Origin: Tachypleus tridentatus | Taxonomy: Eukaryota > Arthropoda > Merostomata > Xiphosura > Limulidae | NCBI RefSeq assembly: GCF_004210375.1 | Contig: NC_134833.1 | Location: 141,166,127 to 141,230,126, forward strand | Direction: 5' to 3' | DNA length: 64,000 bases | Shown: positions 46,654 to 58,638 of the stretch, piece by piece | How positions within the stretch are numbered: position 1 is the stretch's first letter | Layout of the letters: the number at the start of each line of letters is the position of its first letter | Notes under the pieces: generated by a model | Told to the model about the DNA's origin: nothing | What the model saw: only the letters and a program-made list of their open reading frames with translations | Databases searched by the model: none | Position numbers and translations under genes: made by a program

Positions 46654-47910
46654 TAAGCAGCAAGCAAGATATGCCGATGCTCCCTGTCTCTGCTAATCTC
46701 GTGTAGTCTCGAATGGTACGAGACTTGTTGAGATATAATTTTAGTAACAAGTGCCACTATCTTCTCTACTCAGAGAAGTGCTGTTGGAAATGTTTCCTTT
46801 GCATTTTGTTCGTTCTATAAACTTGTTACTTCTTTATAAAATCAAATTATTCGACTGTGGCTTATGGGGTTATTCTGAAGCAGTTGTAAATACGTGTATA
46901 AATACGATCATCACTGGGCCATGTATTGCTGGCCAGGTATCTATCGTGAATTAACTTTTATTCTAGATTTTTTAAAAAGTAATTATAGTTGGATATCCTG
47001 CATATGGCGAATTGTACGTATTGTTTAAATTCCCTTTGTGTACATAGAAAAAAATAATTGCTCGCCTCGCGTATTTCTGAAGCTTAGATAATCTGAAATG
47101 CTTTGGTTAATTTGTATAACATGTATCATACGAAAGACCAATTGTCCGTCCATTTGATCGGGTTCCTACATACGTTAATTACTAAACTTACCGGTAGAGG
47201 GAGGAGCTGAAAATATTGGTATCTGTTTTCTCAAGAAGTATCCGAAGAGGTTAAATTCATCTCTACGTTTACTCTATGTTTTCTGACAAGAACGACTAGC
47301 CCGAACTGTGCACTTTACAAAAGCATAGCGGTGTAACTTTCTGTATTTCAATATTAGTGATTGCGAAACGAAACATTCTCTACCTGGCCCTGAAAGCTAT
47401 ATAGCTACCATCGTTGAAGGACATAAGATGTTTTATTTCTTCAGATTTTCAAAAAAATGATTCTAATGTTACTTGTTCACTCATATCACCTTACTGTTTT
47501 ATAAAATAACTCCTAAACTGCTTATAAAGTTAAGGTAAAATCGTTAGACTTATTTGAACATGGTTGACGTACTGGTTTTAGTCACTTTATCAGTACTGTT
47601 TTTTGTTTTTTTTTAACGAGAAAGGCAAAATTTATTTTTCTTTGTTTGAAACGTAAGGCAACTTTTATATTGAATGTTATTCTTAAGCCTCTTACCAACC
47701 GACGTAAATATCAATTAACAGTCTCGTCCAGATGACTTCATATCGAAGAAAGTTCTTCCACGTTCTTGATAGCCAGTAAACTTGCAGGCTTTTGATATTT
47801 TACACAATGAAATACTGAGATGGCGCCTCAGTGGTGGAATCTATGAAGTACATATCTCTGGAGATTTTATTTTATGTTTTACTTGAATAAAACATTCCAT
47901 ATTGAAAGTT
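46654..47910 (+). other. Probable ASPP 3' UTR with poly(A) signal
   Basis: No splice or coding signal is seen after the stop. An AATAAA hexamer at 47886-47891 is followed within about 25 bases by a GT-rich stretch (gttgtgtggacagtgtcgtt), the usual arrangement for cleavage and polyadenylation. This would give a UTR of about 1.25 kb. The 60-70 codon open frames inside it have no recognisable similarity. The end point is inferred. Confidence 0.5.
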
Positions 47911-48055
47911 GTGTGGACAGTGTCGTTTTCTTTTAAATTTCACCGCCAAATTAGTCTTTATATGAACAATAAAAATTTAAAATAATAAATCAACATTATT
48001 CTAATAGTTGTCAGAGGAGGGAATACAGTTTTAACCTGACTCTAAGTTACCAAGA

Positions 48056-48316
48056 CGGCCCGGCATGGCCAAGAGTGTTAAGGCGTGCGACTCATAATCT
48101 GAGGGTCGCGGGTTCGCATCCCAGTCGCGCCAAACATGCTCGCCCTTTCAGCCGTGGGGGTGTTATAATGTGACGGTCAATCCCACAGTCGTTGGTAAAA
48201 GAGTAGCCCAAGAGTTGGCGGTGGGTGGTGATGACTAGCTGCCTTCCCTCTAGTCTTACACTACTAAATTAGGGACGGCTAGCACAGAGTAGCTTTGTGC
48301 GAAATTCCAAAACAAA
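48056..48316 (+). mobile_element. SINE family A, young copy
   Basis: Full plus-strand copy starting cggcccggcatggcc, with a perfect 13-base duplication taagttaccaaga at 48043-48055 and 48317-48329. It sits just beyond the inferred ASPP 3' end. Confidence 0.93.
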
Positions 48317-48335
48317 TAAGTTACCAAGAGCTAAG

Positions 48336-48410
48336 CCCCCAGTGGCTCACACTGAAAACTCACACCGCTAGAAACTGGGTTTGAATAACCCATTACACTA
48401 TGTAACACAA
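48336..48410 (+). mobile_element. SINE family D fragment
   Basis: cccagtggctcacactg, then actcacaccgctagaaactg and gggtttgaataaccc, matches the inverse of the 29766 copy. Confidence 0.55.
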
Positions 48411-48903
48411 GTTTTGTTCCTGGATAGTATGTGTTATTTCCTAATTGCTTATGTTGTAAAAGTACAGAAAATGACCATTATTCCCTTCAAATTTTGCTTT
48501 TGTGACCTGGATAATGAAATTTAGAAATTAACCTATTTTCTATATAAAAACGGGCAAATTTACACATTTTCATTTACATAAGGTCTGAATAAAACAACAT
48601 ATGAATCAAGATTTACATGTATTTATAGTAAAGTTATACAAAAATGTTTAGAAGTGAGTAGTTTTTCGAGATTTGCGACTCTAATGTAAATCGCTTTCAC
48701 GTATCAGCTCCCAAATATAGTCTCCCACCATGTTTTCGATATACGCTCACAGGTCACAAAAGCAAAGTTTGAAGTGAAAAATAGCTCTTTCCATTTACTT
48801 TAGGCATAAGCAATTTGGAAATAACACTTTCTGCCCAGGAACAAGAAAAAGTAAAAATTTTTCACATAGTGTTATGTAGCTTTGTGCTTGATTCCAGACA
48901 CTC

Positions 48904-49175
48904 GAGGCCTGGCATGGCTAGGTGGTTAAGACACTCGACTCGTAATTTGAGTGTCACAGGTTCAAATCCCCGTCACATCAAACATGCCCTTTTAGCGGTA
49001 GGGGCGTTATAATGTTACAGTCAATCCCACTTTTGTTGGTAAAATAGTAGCTCAAGAGTTGGCGGTGGGTAGTGATGAATAGCTTTCTTCTCTCTAGTCT
49101 TATACTGCTAAATTAGGGACGGCTAGCGCAGATAGCCCTTGTGTAGCTTTGCGCGAAATTCAAAACTAAGCAAAA
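48904..49175 (+). mobile_element. SINE family A
   Basis: Plus-strand copy: aggcctggcatggctaggtg head, box B caggttcaaatccccg, body, and tail gcgcgaaattcaaaac. Confidence 0.88.
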
Positions 49176-49487
49176 CAACTAACAACAATCATTTACCTTA
49201 CAGATTATTAAGAATGTTAAAACTGCCTATCATAAACTAAACTGTGCTGTTAATTCATATTCGGTTTGCTTTTGTATTTAACGTAACGTTAAGATATTAA
49301 AACCTGGGAACTGTTCTCAAGCTCTTTTGGCTTAATATTACTGAAACCGTAAGCTAACGCTTTTGACGACATTGTATGTTATGTGAATGTTTCTCGACAA
49401 TTTCATATTTCTTCTATTAAAATAATTCTATTACTCACGAAGAATGCGTTGAAGCGTATCACGTAACAAACATCGACCGAGTGTGTT

Positions 49488-49600
49488 TTTCTTGTATCAA
49501 AACCATATCGCGCTATCCGCTGTGTCTACCAAGGGAAATCGAATCCTCAAATTTTAGCGTTCTAAGTCTGACGACTTACTGCTGTGTCGGGGGGGGGAGG
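49488..49600 (-). mobile_element. SINE family B, diverged
   Basis: Minus-strand: gcgctatccgctgtgtctac, box B region ggaaatcgaatcctc, gcgttctaagtctgacgac, ctgctgtgtcgggggg. Confidence 0.55.
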
Positions 49601-49696
49601 ACTGTAATATTCACTGAAACACTGATTTGTTTGATAAATGACTATGGAAAGTGGGCGACCTGAGAAAGTTGATTTAACGTTGCGAAAGGTCATATG

Positions 49697-50094
49697 CAGG
49701 GGCGTAGATTTTTTACACCCGATGGGGAAGGGGATGATTTTTGCAACCACTTATGTTTCAACTTGCAAATTGGTAATCTCTGATTACGTGAAACAGAAAG
49801 CTGTAAACATGCAATCACAGAATAATCTTGTTGCCACGATACTTGCATGTATACTTAGGCCTACTGACTGATACTTACGAACTATCGCTTAGATCTTAAA
49901 CCTCAGAAGCACGCCTATATTAAAGATGTACATTTCGGCTACTGAAAAAGCCTACATCTAGGCCTAATTATGAAATTCGATTGGTGAGAATCACAAGAAC
50001 AAACACAATTTGTAGGCCTGCGATGCAATAAAACAATTCAACAGCCAAACTGTAGGGGGGGGGATATATATACCCTCCAGGATCTACGCCCCTG
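49697..50094. mobile_element. hAT-type MITE with perfect TIRs and perfect 8-bp TSD
   Basis: Ends caggggcgtagat (49697-49709) and atctacgcccctg (50082-50094) are perfect inverses. gtcatatg flanks both sides at 49689-49696 and 50095-50102. An 8-bp duplication and a CAGGG terminus fit the hAT superfamily. At 398 bp with no transposase signature it is non-autonomous. Confidence 0.92.
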
Positions 50095-50120
50095 GTCATA
50101 TGGACACTACTTTTATGACC

Positions 50121-50318
50121 TCACATAGCCAGGTGGTTAGAGTGTTTGATTCGCAGCATGAGGGTCGCGAGTTCAAATCCCCGCTCCACCAAAGTAGCCC
50201 AAGAGTTGACACTGGCTACTGATGACTAGCTACCATCTCTAAAGTCTTTCAATGCTAAATTAAGGACGACTAATGCAGATAGTTCTCGTGTATCTTTGCG
50301 CAAAGTTCAAAAAACAAA
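50121..50318 (+). mobile_element. SINE family A, internally deleted
   Basis: Head with catagccaggtggttagag and box B gagttcaaatccccg jumps directly to agtagcccaagagttgac, losing the ccgtggggcgttataatg block. The tail is intact. Confidence 0.8.
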
Positions 50319-52680
50319 ACACATGACTTTTTATAATCCCTCCGTAATTTTTGTAAAGTCATGAAATAATTTTGGGCCTCAATTTAATTTGAGGCATAGA
50401 TAATCCAGGCCATGTTATTTATTTTATTTTCCACACATTTGAACCCCTAATGTGCTTACTAATTCAGAAACATCTGCCTCGCCTTCCCCTCAAATCATTA
50501 CTTACCTTTTCTGGATTGTTTTCCTTTAATTTCCGTTTTACCGATCTGTTCTTCAGGAATAATGTTGACTTAATCCAAATGTGTGTTTGATTTTAGCGTT
50601 GTACATCCGTAGACTTGCCGCTGTACTAGCGGAGGGCTAATCCAAATGCCTCAAAAACTAATCCAGTCGTTTAAAATATTTCATAACAACATGTCAATTT
50701 GCCAATGATAACATGTGATACAACCGAAGGAGTTTTTTGTTTGTTGTGAATGAAATAAATCTGTTGTTTGTGTTATCCATTTTTGTTACAAAATTTTGAA
50801 AAATTATTTTCCTATATTAAATTATTTAGTTTGTCTGCAACTTTTAAAACGTCGATGACATTAATAACACGAACTCGTAATTTCAGTTTCAATTTAACAG
50901 GAAGAAGAAAATAACTTGTTGAATGAATAAAAGTTCACTTTTATTGTATATCTTTAAGTTTTTGATAAAATAGCTGATTTGACTACACATGGCCTTATAT
51001 TTTTTTTATTTTAAATTGATAATAAATATGTACCTTTTTTCTTATAAGCTAATTACGTTAAATTCAATAAAGTCAAATTCGTAGGGATACTTCTCCAGTT
51101 ATGCTTTGGTACTATAAATAGCCCTGCATATGATCGTCTGTTGACGTTATTAAATCTAAATACAAAAACATTTTTACCCAATGACATCAACATTTAAACG
51201 CAGAAAACTGGAGAAAATGGTAAAATTATGAATAATTTATTTTGCTTTACTGACTCCTTAACACTAACGGTAAAAAAAAAAAAATCGAATTTAGTAGTTC
51301 TAGAAAAGAACAACAGATGGTAGCATGTGCACAATTTGTTAAATAAAACTCTTTGTAAGTTCCTTGATACATAGGATACAAAATGTATATGTTAATATAT
51401 TTTAGAAATATGAAATTAATAATATTAACAAATTGGTTCTATCTGGAGAATTAATATGTTATTTAAAATTAAAATCTTATGTGAGATCTAAAAGTCTAGT
51501 GAATGATATTAAATATGTCATAAGAACTAATTTGTTTAACATTTACCTAATTAAATAAACATATTGTGCTGTTTCGTACCTGTTTTGTATTTTAAAACAA
51601 GAACATTCAATATAAAGGTAATACCATATCAAACCTATTTTCTTGCGAAATCATGCAATGGAAACTTCTGCAATTCCGATGAAAGTTGTCCGTGTAAAAA
51701 GCCCTTCTTTCGTTTTCTTAATATGATCTTTGATATTTTCAACCGAAATAGCACCTTATGTTATGCGTGGTCAGCTCAGATACTCTACTTTGGGGGTAGT
51801 CATCCCTAATTCAGAACTGCTGCACAAAAGAATAGAAACAACATCCATTGCTCGTATGACGACATTTCACGATGCGATCTTCAGATCTTTCGATCCGCAT
51901 CCCGGAACGTCAACCACAATGATGCTGTGCCCTATTTTTTTCATCTGAACGCTAGCATTGCAAACGTTAGAAGTTGAAGTGAACTAAAAGAAAGAAACCT
52001 ATAAAGTTAAATAATGTCTTATAACAACAATTTCAATATTTAGTAAGGATAAAAGTAGTAATGTTTGTAGTCAAAATACGAAGCCAATTTATAGCATTTA
52101 CACGTAAGTGCTGACACTGTGTAAAACACGTTAGTGAACTTATATCAACATAACAGAATAATTAGGATTATTATCCTAATTCAAGAATTTAGGACGTTGC
52201 CGGAAGTTACGTAATATCTGCATTTGCCGCCAGGGCAGGTTTTTTAGTTGTTTTATTAAAAGGTACAGGTTTCCTTACTAATTTTCTTTGAACTAGTATT
52301 TTGCTATTCTGACCTAACACTTCTGACTAGTCGGGGACCGATTCCTCATTACATGTTTTAGAATATGTTAAGTCCGACACTAAAAACAACAACAGAAATT
52401 TAATACATTAAGTTGTTGCAGTAAGATGGAGGACATCTAATCATTAAACTGTTCGTCTGCGATAAAAACAGCAAACAAAAAAAAAAAAAAGAAGAAAGCA
52501 CTGATGTCACTATGTATCATCCATTACAAGATTTCCCAGAGTTCGTTATTCTTTAAAGAGAAGGTATAATGTGAAACAGTGGCGAAGAACTTAGGGTTAA
52601 AAGTGATGACAGCGATTAGACTTATAGTTAAGTGTTATTATAATATAATATTATTGTTCATTAAAGCGTGCACTAATGAT
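50319..52680. other. Intergenic, AT-rich, with one SINE B fragment
   Basis: A family B minus-strand fragment lies at about 50591-50639 (ttagcgttgtacatccgtag). Overlapping frames at 51564-51948 are somewhat less AT-rich, but I recognise no domain and no convincing splice sites. Confidence 0.4.
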
Positions 52681-52950
52681 TAGTTCAGGTCACTGCAGAG
52701 AGGGCCGCTTGGCTTTGAGCCAAATCGCCCCCGCGCGCGGCATGTTCGAAAGGGGTAATTAGAATGAAGTTAATGTCACGTTAATGAATATAACATTGTT
52801 GCAAAGCTAATATCTTACCTGAGGTCTTTGCTGGAAGCCGCAACGCCCGCGAATTGCTGCAACAACTTAACTGAGGGCGAAAAAGAATAAAAATCAGGAT
52901 CGGTTATTAAACAATAGCGAGCACGAGAGTTCCACCCATGTACAAACAAG
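52680..52950. other. GC-rich island: candidate conserved element or minus-strand exon
   Basis: Composition shifts sharply (cgcccccgcgcgcgg at about 52726-52740). Seen are a hairpin ttggctttgagccaa (52709-52723), homeodomain-type taatta, and aacattgttg with a Sox-like core. On the minus strand 52819-52870 has a good acceptor (tttttcgccctcag) and donor (CAG|gtaaga) and encodes KLLQQFAGVAASSKDL in one frame. I do not recognise the protein. It could be an enhancer, an exon of an unseen gene, or both. Confidence 0.35.
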
Positions 52951-53279
52951 TTCAAAAATTAACTTTTTTTTTTTCTTGAGGTTAATCTATGGTCGGTCAT
53001 ATAAAAATGCCCCAGCTGCGAAACATGGTGTTGTTAGATTTAAACTGAATTATCTATATTATTGTAATTTACAGAACATGAAAAATCAACAAACGTATTG
53101 TGTTTACAATCAGTTTTATTTTTCGAACAAAAATGGTAGCCATCTTTGTCTGTGATTGGCTGTCTAGAAATAAACGTGTATCTCTTCAATCAACCTCTTT
53201 CCTAGTTGTTTTTTGGATGTAATATGTACGTGTGTTTTAAAAGGGTGTATGGAAATATATAAATGTGTAAATAAGAGTT

Positions 53280-53400
53280 AAAAAGATAGATAAAAAAGCA
53301 AGGTTATAGATAGATGTAAAGAAACAGATGAATAGATAGATGGATAGAAGCAGAGGGATAAGAGGATAGACAGAAAAGAGGGAATGTCAATATTGGAAGA
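53280..53400. repeat. Degenerate GATA-rich tract
   Basis: Repeated gatagata, atagatagatgg and agaggatagacag motifs form a purine-rich simple repeat. Confidence 0.6.
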
Positions 53401-54435
53401 CAAAGAAACAAAGACCTGAATTTAAAAATGACTTCTTTATTGCTCGATGGGCACAGATCTATTATAGGTTTTGTGGAGTAGCTTTATTGAAATTTCAACA
53501 CCGTGACAACTGGCTTTTGTTTCTCGTGATAAATAAGCCACGGTTGGTGAAAGATCACACGATCACTTTACCTTCCAGCATTACAACAGCACATGACAAC
53601 CTATACGCTAAGTCCCTATACAATAGTTATTAGGCTTATCTGTAACTGGAATTATGATTTAGGGGCTATCGTATTAGTGACTGTATTTTGTAGATAATCG
53701 TGTGGCAAGTAACACATTATTTTAGTCAAACTAAGAGAACTGTTCCACTTTAAGTTAATTAATTGCTCAGATTTCCTCTTAGCTCTTTAAATATCAATAA
53801 TTAGAAAAGTTTCAATGGAGTTTGTGTGATTATTATTTAAAGAATTTTTTTCTGAAATGTAGTATTTGACCTGTCCCCTTTTTCTACATTCACTAAGACT
53901 AATTATATATGCATATACATTGTTTTTTACATATTTTCAATCTGTAATACACATACAATGTACCAAACCGGCCCTCTGCTGTCATAAGACGTGAATTACA
54001 TGTGCCGTGACATCAAAATAAGGATTTCCGGCCTTACCACATCGTTTCTCGCAGTTTAACCCGTCAGGTATTTAAAATATATGTTCTTAGGAATAGAGAA
54101 ATTAGAACAAGCAAAATTTTCTTGTGCCCTTTCAAAAGTTAAAAATTAATAAATATATATATAGAGAGGGAGAGAAATATTTTAAAATCCTGATCACGTG
54201 GGTTTTCAAAACTCATAACGAAACTTTTTTTAAAATCGTAACCACAATGTTTCCGTTAATAATCGAGTAGACAAAATATTATCCAATCTGTATTTTTCTT
54301 AAGGTACCACCTCTTAAATTAAAGAAGAGTTATTAATTATATATAACACACACAACTAGTATGTCAGTTAATTACATTTTATTTTAATTCTAGTTATATG
54401 CTTAAAACCAAATGCGAACTGGTTTTGATTAGGGT
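53401..54435. other. Intergenic, nothing recognised
   Basis: AT-rich, with a short tata microsatellite near 54153-54163. No gene or element identified. Confidence 0.45.
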
Positions 54436-54439
54436 CGGT

Positions 54440-54556
54440 CCCTCGCTGGTACAGCGGTAAATTTACGGATTTACAACGCTAAAGTCGGGAGTGCGCTTCC
54501 TCTTGCTGGATTCAGCAGATAGCCCAACGTGCCTTTGCTATAAGAAACACACATTG
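54440..54556 (+). mobile_element. SINE family B, near full length
   Basis: Plus-strand: box A ctcgctggtacagcggtaaa, tttacggatttacaacgct, diverged box B gagtgcgcttcctc, then cagcagatagcccaacgtg and the tail ctttgctataagaaacaca. Confidence 0.75.
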
Positions 54557-54679
54557 ATTAGGGTCGAGCGTGATATGGTGTTTGAAATGTGATTTTGATA
54601 ATTTTTGTTTCACGTGCCGTTGTCACAAAAAAGGCAAAAAAACAACAACAACAAACAAACAAAACGCTTCACATATTTG

Positions 54680-54830
54680 AGTTAGGGGCGCTGTAAAATC
54701 AAGAGTCAAACCCTACTTTTTGGCTTGGTAAAAATGGCCCAAAAGTTGGCGGTGGGTCCTATTGACTAAGTTGCCATTCATCTGTTCTGTCATTTCAAAA
54801 TTATGGACGGTTATGAACGAAAGTTGTGAA
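54680..54830 (+). mobile_element. SINE A/C body fragment, diverged
   Basis: taggggcgctgtaaaatc, ccaaaagttggcggtgggtc and aattatggacggttatgaac follow the family A body order. Confidence 0.55.
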
Positions 54831-54939
54831 ACAGGTTTCACTAAAATAATATTATTTCGGTGTTGTTCAGTAATTTGTTTCTATTCGATTAGGCTTTTAC
54901 ATTATATTTATTTATGATGCATGTAAAATTTGTTCTTTT

Positions 54940-55213
54940 GTTTGTTTGTTTGGGAATTTCGCACAAAGCTACTCGAGGGCTATCTGTGCTAGCCGTCCCT
55001 AATTTAGCAGTGTAAGACTAGAGGGAAGGCAGCTAGTCATCACCACCCACCGCCAACTCTTGGGCTACTCTTTTACCAACGAATAGTGGGATTGACCGTC
55101 ACATTATACACCCCCACGGCTGGGAGGGCGAGCATGTTTAGCGCGACTCGGGCGCGAACCCGCGACCCTCGGATTACGAGTCGCACGCCTTACGCGCTAG
55201 GCCATGCCGGGCC
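54940..55213 (-). mobile_element. SINE family A, young copy
   Basis: Full minus-strand copy flanked by a perfect 14-base duplication aaatttgttctttt at 54926-54939 and 55214-55227. Confidence 0.92.
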
Positions 55214-55311
55214 AAATTTGTTCTTTTATTTAACTTTTTTTCTCAAACATTTAGATGTATTAAAATACGTGCATAGATTATATAATTAACAGAGAGCAGT
55301 ATGTAATAAAA

Positions 55312-55420
55312 GAGCGCAAAAGCACACATAGGCCATTTGTGCTCTGCTAACCACGAGTATCGAAACCCGGTTTCTAGCGTTGTAAGTCCGCAGATATCCC
55401 GCTGTGCCACTAGACGGGAT
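55312..55420 (-). mobile_element. SINE family D
   Basis: Minus-strand: gcgcaaaagcacacataggc, box B region gagtatcgaaacccgg, tctagcgttgtaagtccgc, cccgctgtgccactag. Confidence 0.75.
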
Positions 55421-55624
55421 ATTTAAATAAGAAAATCTACCTGTTTCTTGTACTTTATGTTTGACTGTTTGTTTTACTTGTTGATGGAAGTTATATTTAT
55501 TTAGAAAATGGCATTGATCTAACATTTTTAAGTAACGTTTAAAAATGTTGAATATTCTGTTGATAATAGACCAACTACAGTTAACTGTTTAACGACGAAA
55601 CATTTGTAATTGAATGGGAAGAGT

Positions 55625-55725
55625 TCTCAGCTGACGTAACAATAATTATGTACACTTACAACGCTAAAATTCTGGATTCGATTCTCCACAAGTATCTCAG
55701 CGTGGCTTTTTTTAATAACAGACAA
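55625..55725 (+). mobile_element. SINE family B, diverged
   Basis: Plus-strand pieces acttacaacgctaaaattct, ggattcgattctccaca and cagcgtggct follow the family B order. Confidence 0.45.
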
Positions 55726-57050
55726 GTATAGAAAAAAAATGGAATTCCTTATAATACGGTTATAGTAGAAATAAACCTGATGCAAGAATGTTTTCTTATA
55801 ATAAATATTTGCGTGTGTGAACATCATGTTCTTTGATGAAACATTTACATTAATGTTTTCTGTTACATTATGAAGAAGAAGAAAAAAATTAGAGAGCGAC
55901 ATGAAGTTAAAATAAATAAAAGTAAAATGATTTATTTACTCTGGAAGTTTACACATGCACTCTATTTATTAAACTTCTTTATATAATGGAGGTACTTTTA
56001 CTCGCCAACGCCCTCTATCTTTTCATTTTTAAACGTTCTTTTTTGTTTGAAGTTACCACATAGATATCTCAATTGATTTATTTCTGATTTGTTAGCTTCT
56101 CTAAACGTCAGCAAGGTTCATACAGCGACTGTTATTTATTTCTCCTACTTAAGTATTTCATTAACGAATTTATTTTTAATTTTTCTTAAATTTAAAAACA
56201 GTTGATATTGATAATAACTTTTGGAATTAGTTCTGTGTACTTTTTAGCCTTCCCCTCACACTTTCCGCGTTGATGTACGTAAGTACGTTTCGATGCCTCT
56301 GAAGTAACGAAAACGAATGATTTATTTTTTAGTATTGATATTTCAATATGAAGCCTTAAATCAAACTACTTTTCTCTCATTTTGAATAGAAATCAATATA
56401 ATATATTTGTCATGATACCTAATATTTAATAACAACGACACAGTAAAATGAAGCCACCAGTGGGTTATTTAAACTTTGTAAACATTCTATAACTATTACT
56501 ATTGTTATTTTACTATTTACAAAGTGGATGGCACGATTTCTACAGCCCGTACAAAACGTCTGTAAATAGCGAACAAAAATGTCCAAATGGCGAATTTCCG
56601 ACATCTACTCAACGTGTTTCAACTCTTTTGCATTTATTTACATTTAAAAAATAAAAAACAATTAAATTTAAAATGGATTGAAATTCCTCAGAATACGGAA
56701 CTAAGTACAATGTACGTGTTCTCAGAGAAAACAAAAACACAACTATAGTTTTATATATGTATATAGTCATGACAACAGAAAAATATAAGCGAAAAAGCAT
56801 GACCGACTTAACGAAAGGTTGAAGAGATATGATTAAAGCAGTGCAGATTCATTTATTTGTAAACAATAAAATAAATATAATATATTCCAGACTTATTTTA
56901 TTGTGCGGTAGGAAAAAATAAGCGAATTTTTCGTTATTTAAGACTCCGTTATTATAACGTGCTAATCGGTGTATGTTGATAAAAAAAAACGTTTGTAAAA
57001 AGACCTTGATCTTATGCCATCATACTACGCGCCGTTTCTCCGCTTCCACC
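55726..57050. other. Intergenic, very AT-rich, nothing recognised
   Basis: Short frames on the minus strand (55627-55902, 56419-56604, 56609-56800) are low-complexity and lack motifs. Confidence 0.45.
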
Positions 57051-57180
57051 AATAAACATTCTCCTCACGTAACTTTTAGCCAATAACATTTTAGAAGGTT
57101 GACGTAATCATCTAGTAATATTCTGTAACAAGTGGACGTCCAGTAGAATCATGTTATATAGTTATTGTGTTTATACATTC
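57040..57180 (+). promoter_or_regulatory. Candidate promoter: two CCAAT boxes and a CRE-like site
   Basis: ccaccaataaac and gccaataacat lie about 35 bases apart, followed by ttgacgtaatc (CRE-like) and later ttatatagtt. The stretch is less AT-rich than its surroundings. No TATA at a fixed distance and no downstream coding exon is seen, so this is tentative. Confidence 0.25.
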
Positions 57181-57308
57181 GTTGTAGAAACACGTGACAC
57201 GCACGCTGCTTTCAAATGTTCGTTGTTATAACAAAAGATTTACATAAAAGAAAGTCGCCAGTTTTATCTTAAGAGCAGTTTATTTTGTAGGTTTTTTTTA
57301 AATTTCAG

Positions 57309-57405
57309 TTAACTGAACAGGTTTCTAAGTGAGATCTTACGTACACAAGTTTCAATCAGTGCTAAAATCAAGGCGAAGGAAGAATTGAGACGATTTACGT
57401 TTCTT
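57309..57405 (+). other. Possible non-coding exon
   Basis: A strong acceptor (ttttttttaaatttcag) ends at 57308 and a strong donor (cttg|gtgagt) begins at 57406. The 97 bases between have no long frame. Either a 5' UTR exon of a gene to the right or chance splice sites. Confidence 0.2.
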
Positions 57406-57604
57406 GGTGAGTATCTCTTTTTGCACTCGATCGATTTGTTTACCCTATCAAATACATAGGCCTAAAGAAAGCCAGAAACACTTTCCACTATCTGATATAA
57501 AGCTAACAAAATTATTTCTTGCACGTTTGCCAATATATCTTTTATACACGGATAACTATGTTTGTAAAACTAAATGGATAAATTAATATATTTATTCAAA
57601 CGTA

Positions 57605-57778
57605 CAGTGGTGTAATCGAGGTTACACGCAACCCCATCTTTTACTCGTAGTGTCCTGAATGAATCAAGGGTTAAGGCCAAGGCATGTAATTAGGAATTAT
57701 ATGAGGAAACTTTAGCGCAGTTCATAAGGCAGAATATTGATTGTTTTTCATTATTGTTTGGTTACAACTACACCACTG
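57605..57778. mobile_element. hAT-type MITE
   Basis: Ends cagtggtgta (57605-57614) and tacaccactg (57769-57778) are perfect 10-base inverses. The interior is non-coding. Flanks do not show an obvious 8-base duplication. Confidence 0.65.
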
Positions 57779-57929
57779 ATGTCAGCAGTAAGTTTACTAA
57801 GATACAATATCAAGATCCGGGTGTTCAATAGATGATCGGCCTACTCTGTAGTTTTTGCGCTAAAACAAAGTTAAGCAGCATAAGTGTATATGTGCCATAT
57901 AAACGGTCATATAATTTTACTGCTTAGAG

Positions 57930-58147
57930 GAGGGTCTCCCACAGTGTGGGGAGTGAGCGATCACGGTAAAATAAACAGTGCAATAATGTGAAATTTAGGG
58001 TTTTAGTGTATCTATATTAACGAAAATAATATGTAATCACTACAACATATATTTTATGACTTAACTCATATTTAAAAAGAGAGAGCGGTCCACGACAACC
58101 TTATTTATTAAAGGGGGCGCGGATGACCTACCGTTTGGGAAACGCTG
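57930..58147. mobile_element. Probable hAT-type MITE, diverged
   Basis: The right end ccgtttgggaaacgctg is an imperfect inverse (about 14 of 21) of gagggtctcccacagtgtg at the left. Flanks gcttagag and gcttaacg share five or six bases. Confidence 0.5.
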
Positions 58148-58333
58148 GCTTAACGTTTTTGCAATATGTTTAATACACTGTATTTATATGAGTTTGTTAA
58201 AATACTTAGTTTTCTGGTGTTTTGTTACGGTTTTTTATTGTAGTGTATAATTTTATTTTCTTTATTTATCTATAATAAATAACTACAGCATGCAAATACT
58301 GTGATAATAACAGTATAAATAAACGTTCATTTA

Positions 58334-58458
58334 TTAAGCACAACGCTGCACAAAGGGCCATCAATTTGTGTTTTTACCATCACTGTGTCCATCAAAGGTA
58401 TCGAAACCTGGTTTTTAGCGTTATGAGCCCTCAAACTTACTGCCGAACCATTAAGGGC
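58334..58458 (-). mobile_element. SINE family D
   Basis: Minus-strand: aagcacaacgctgcacaaag, box B region aaaggtatcgaaacctgg, gcgttatgagccctcaaac, ctgccgaaccattaaggg. Confidence 0.65.
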
Positions 58459-58638
58459 TTTTTCAGAAAGAAAATTGAAAATACTGATCCTGAGCCTAAA
58501 AAAAATAGAAAAATTAATTTTTCTTTCACATTGAAAATATTTATAATGTGAAACACTTTGTATGTATATATATATATACACAAAGTGCCTACAGTAGGCA
58601 CACAAATGCACACATACCTTTTCCTTTTGGAAGTACTC

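Noticed and set aside
46751..46954. 67-residue frame just after the ASPP stop
   Set aside because: It lies in the probable 3' UTR and shows no motif.
51564..51948. Two overlapping plus-strand frames of 81 and 72 residues
   Set aside because: No family match that I can recognise. They overlap in different frames and have no supporting splice sites; noted only because local composition is slightly less AT-rich.
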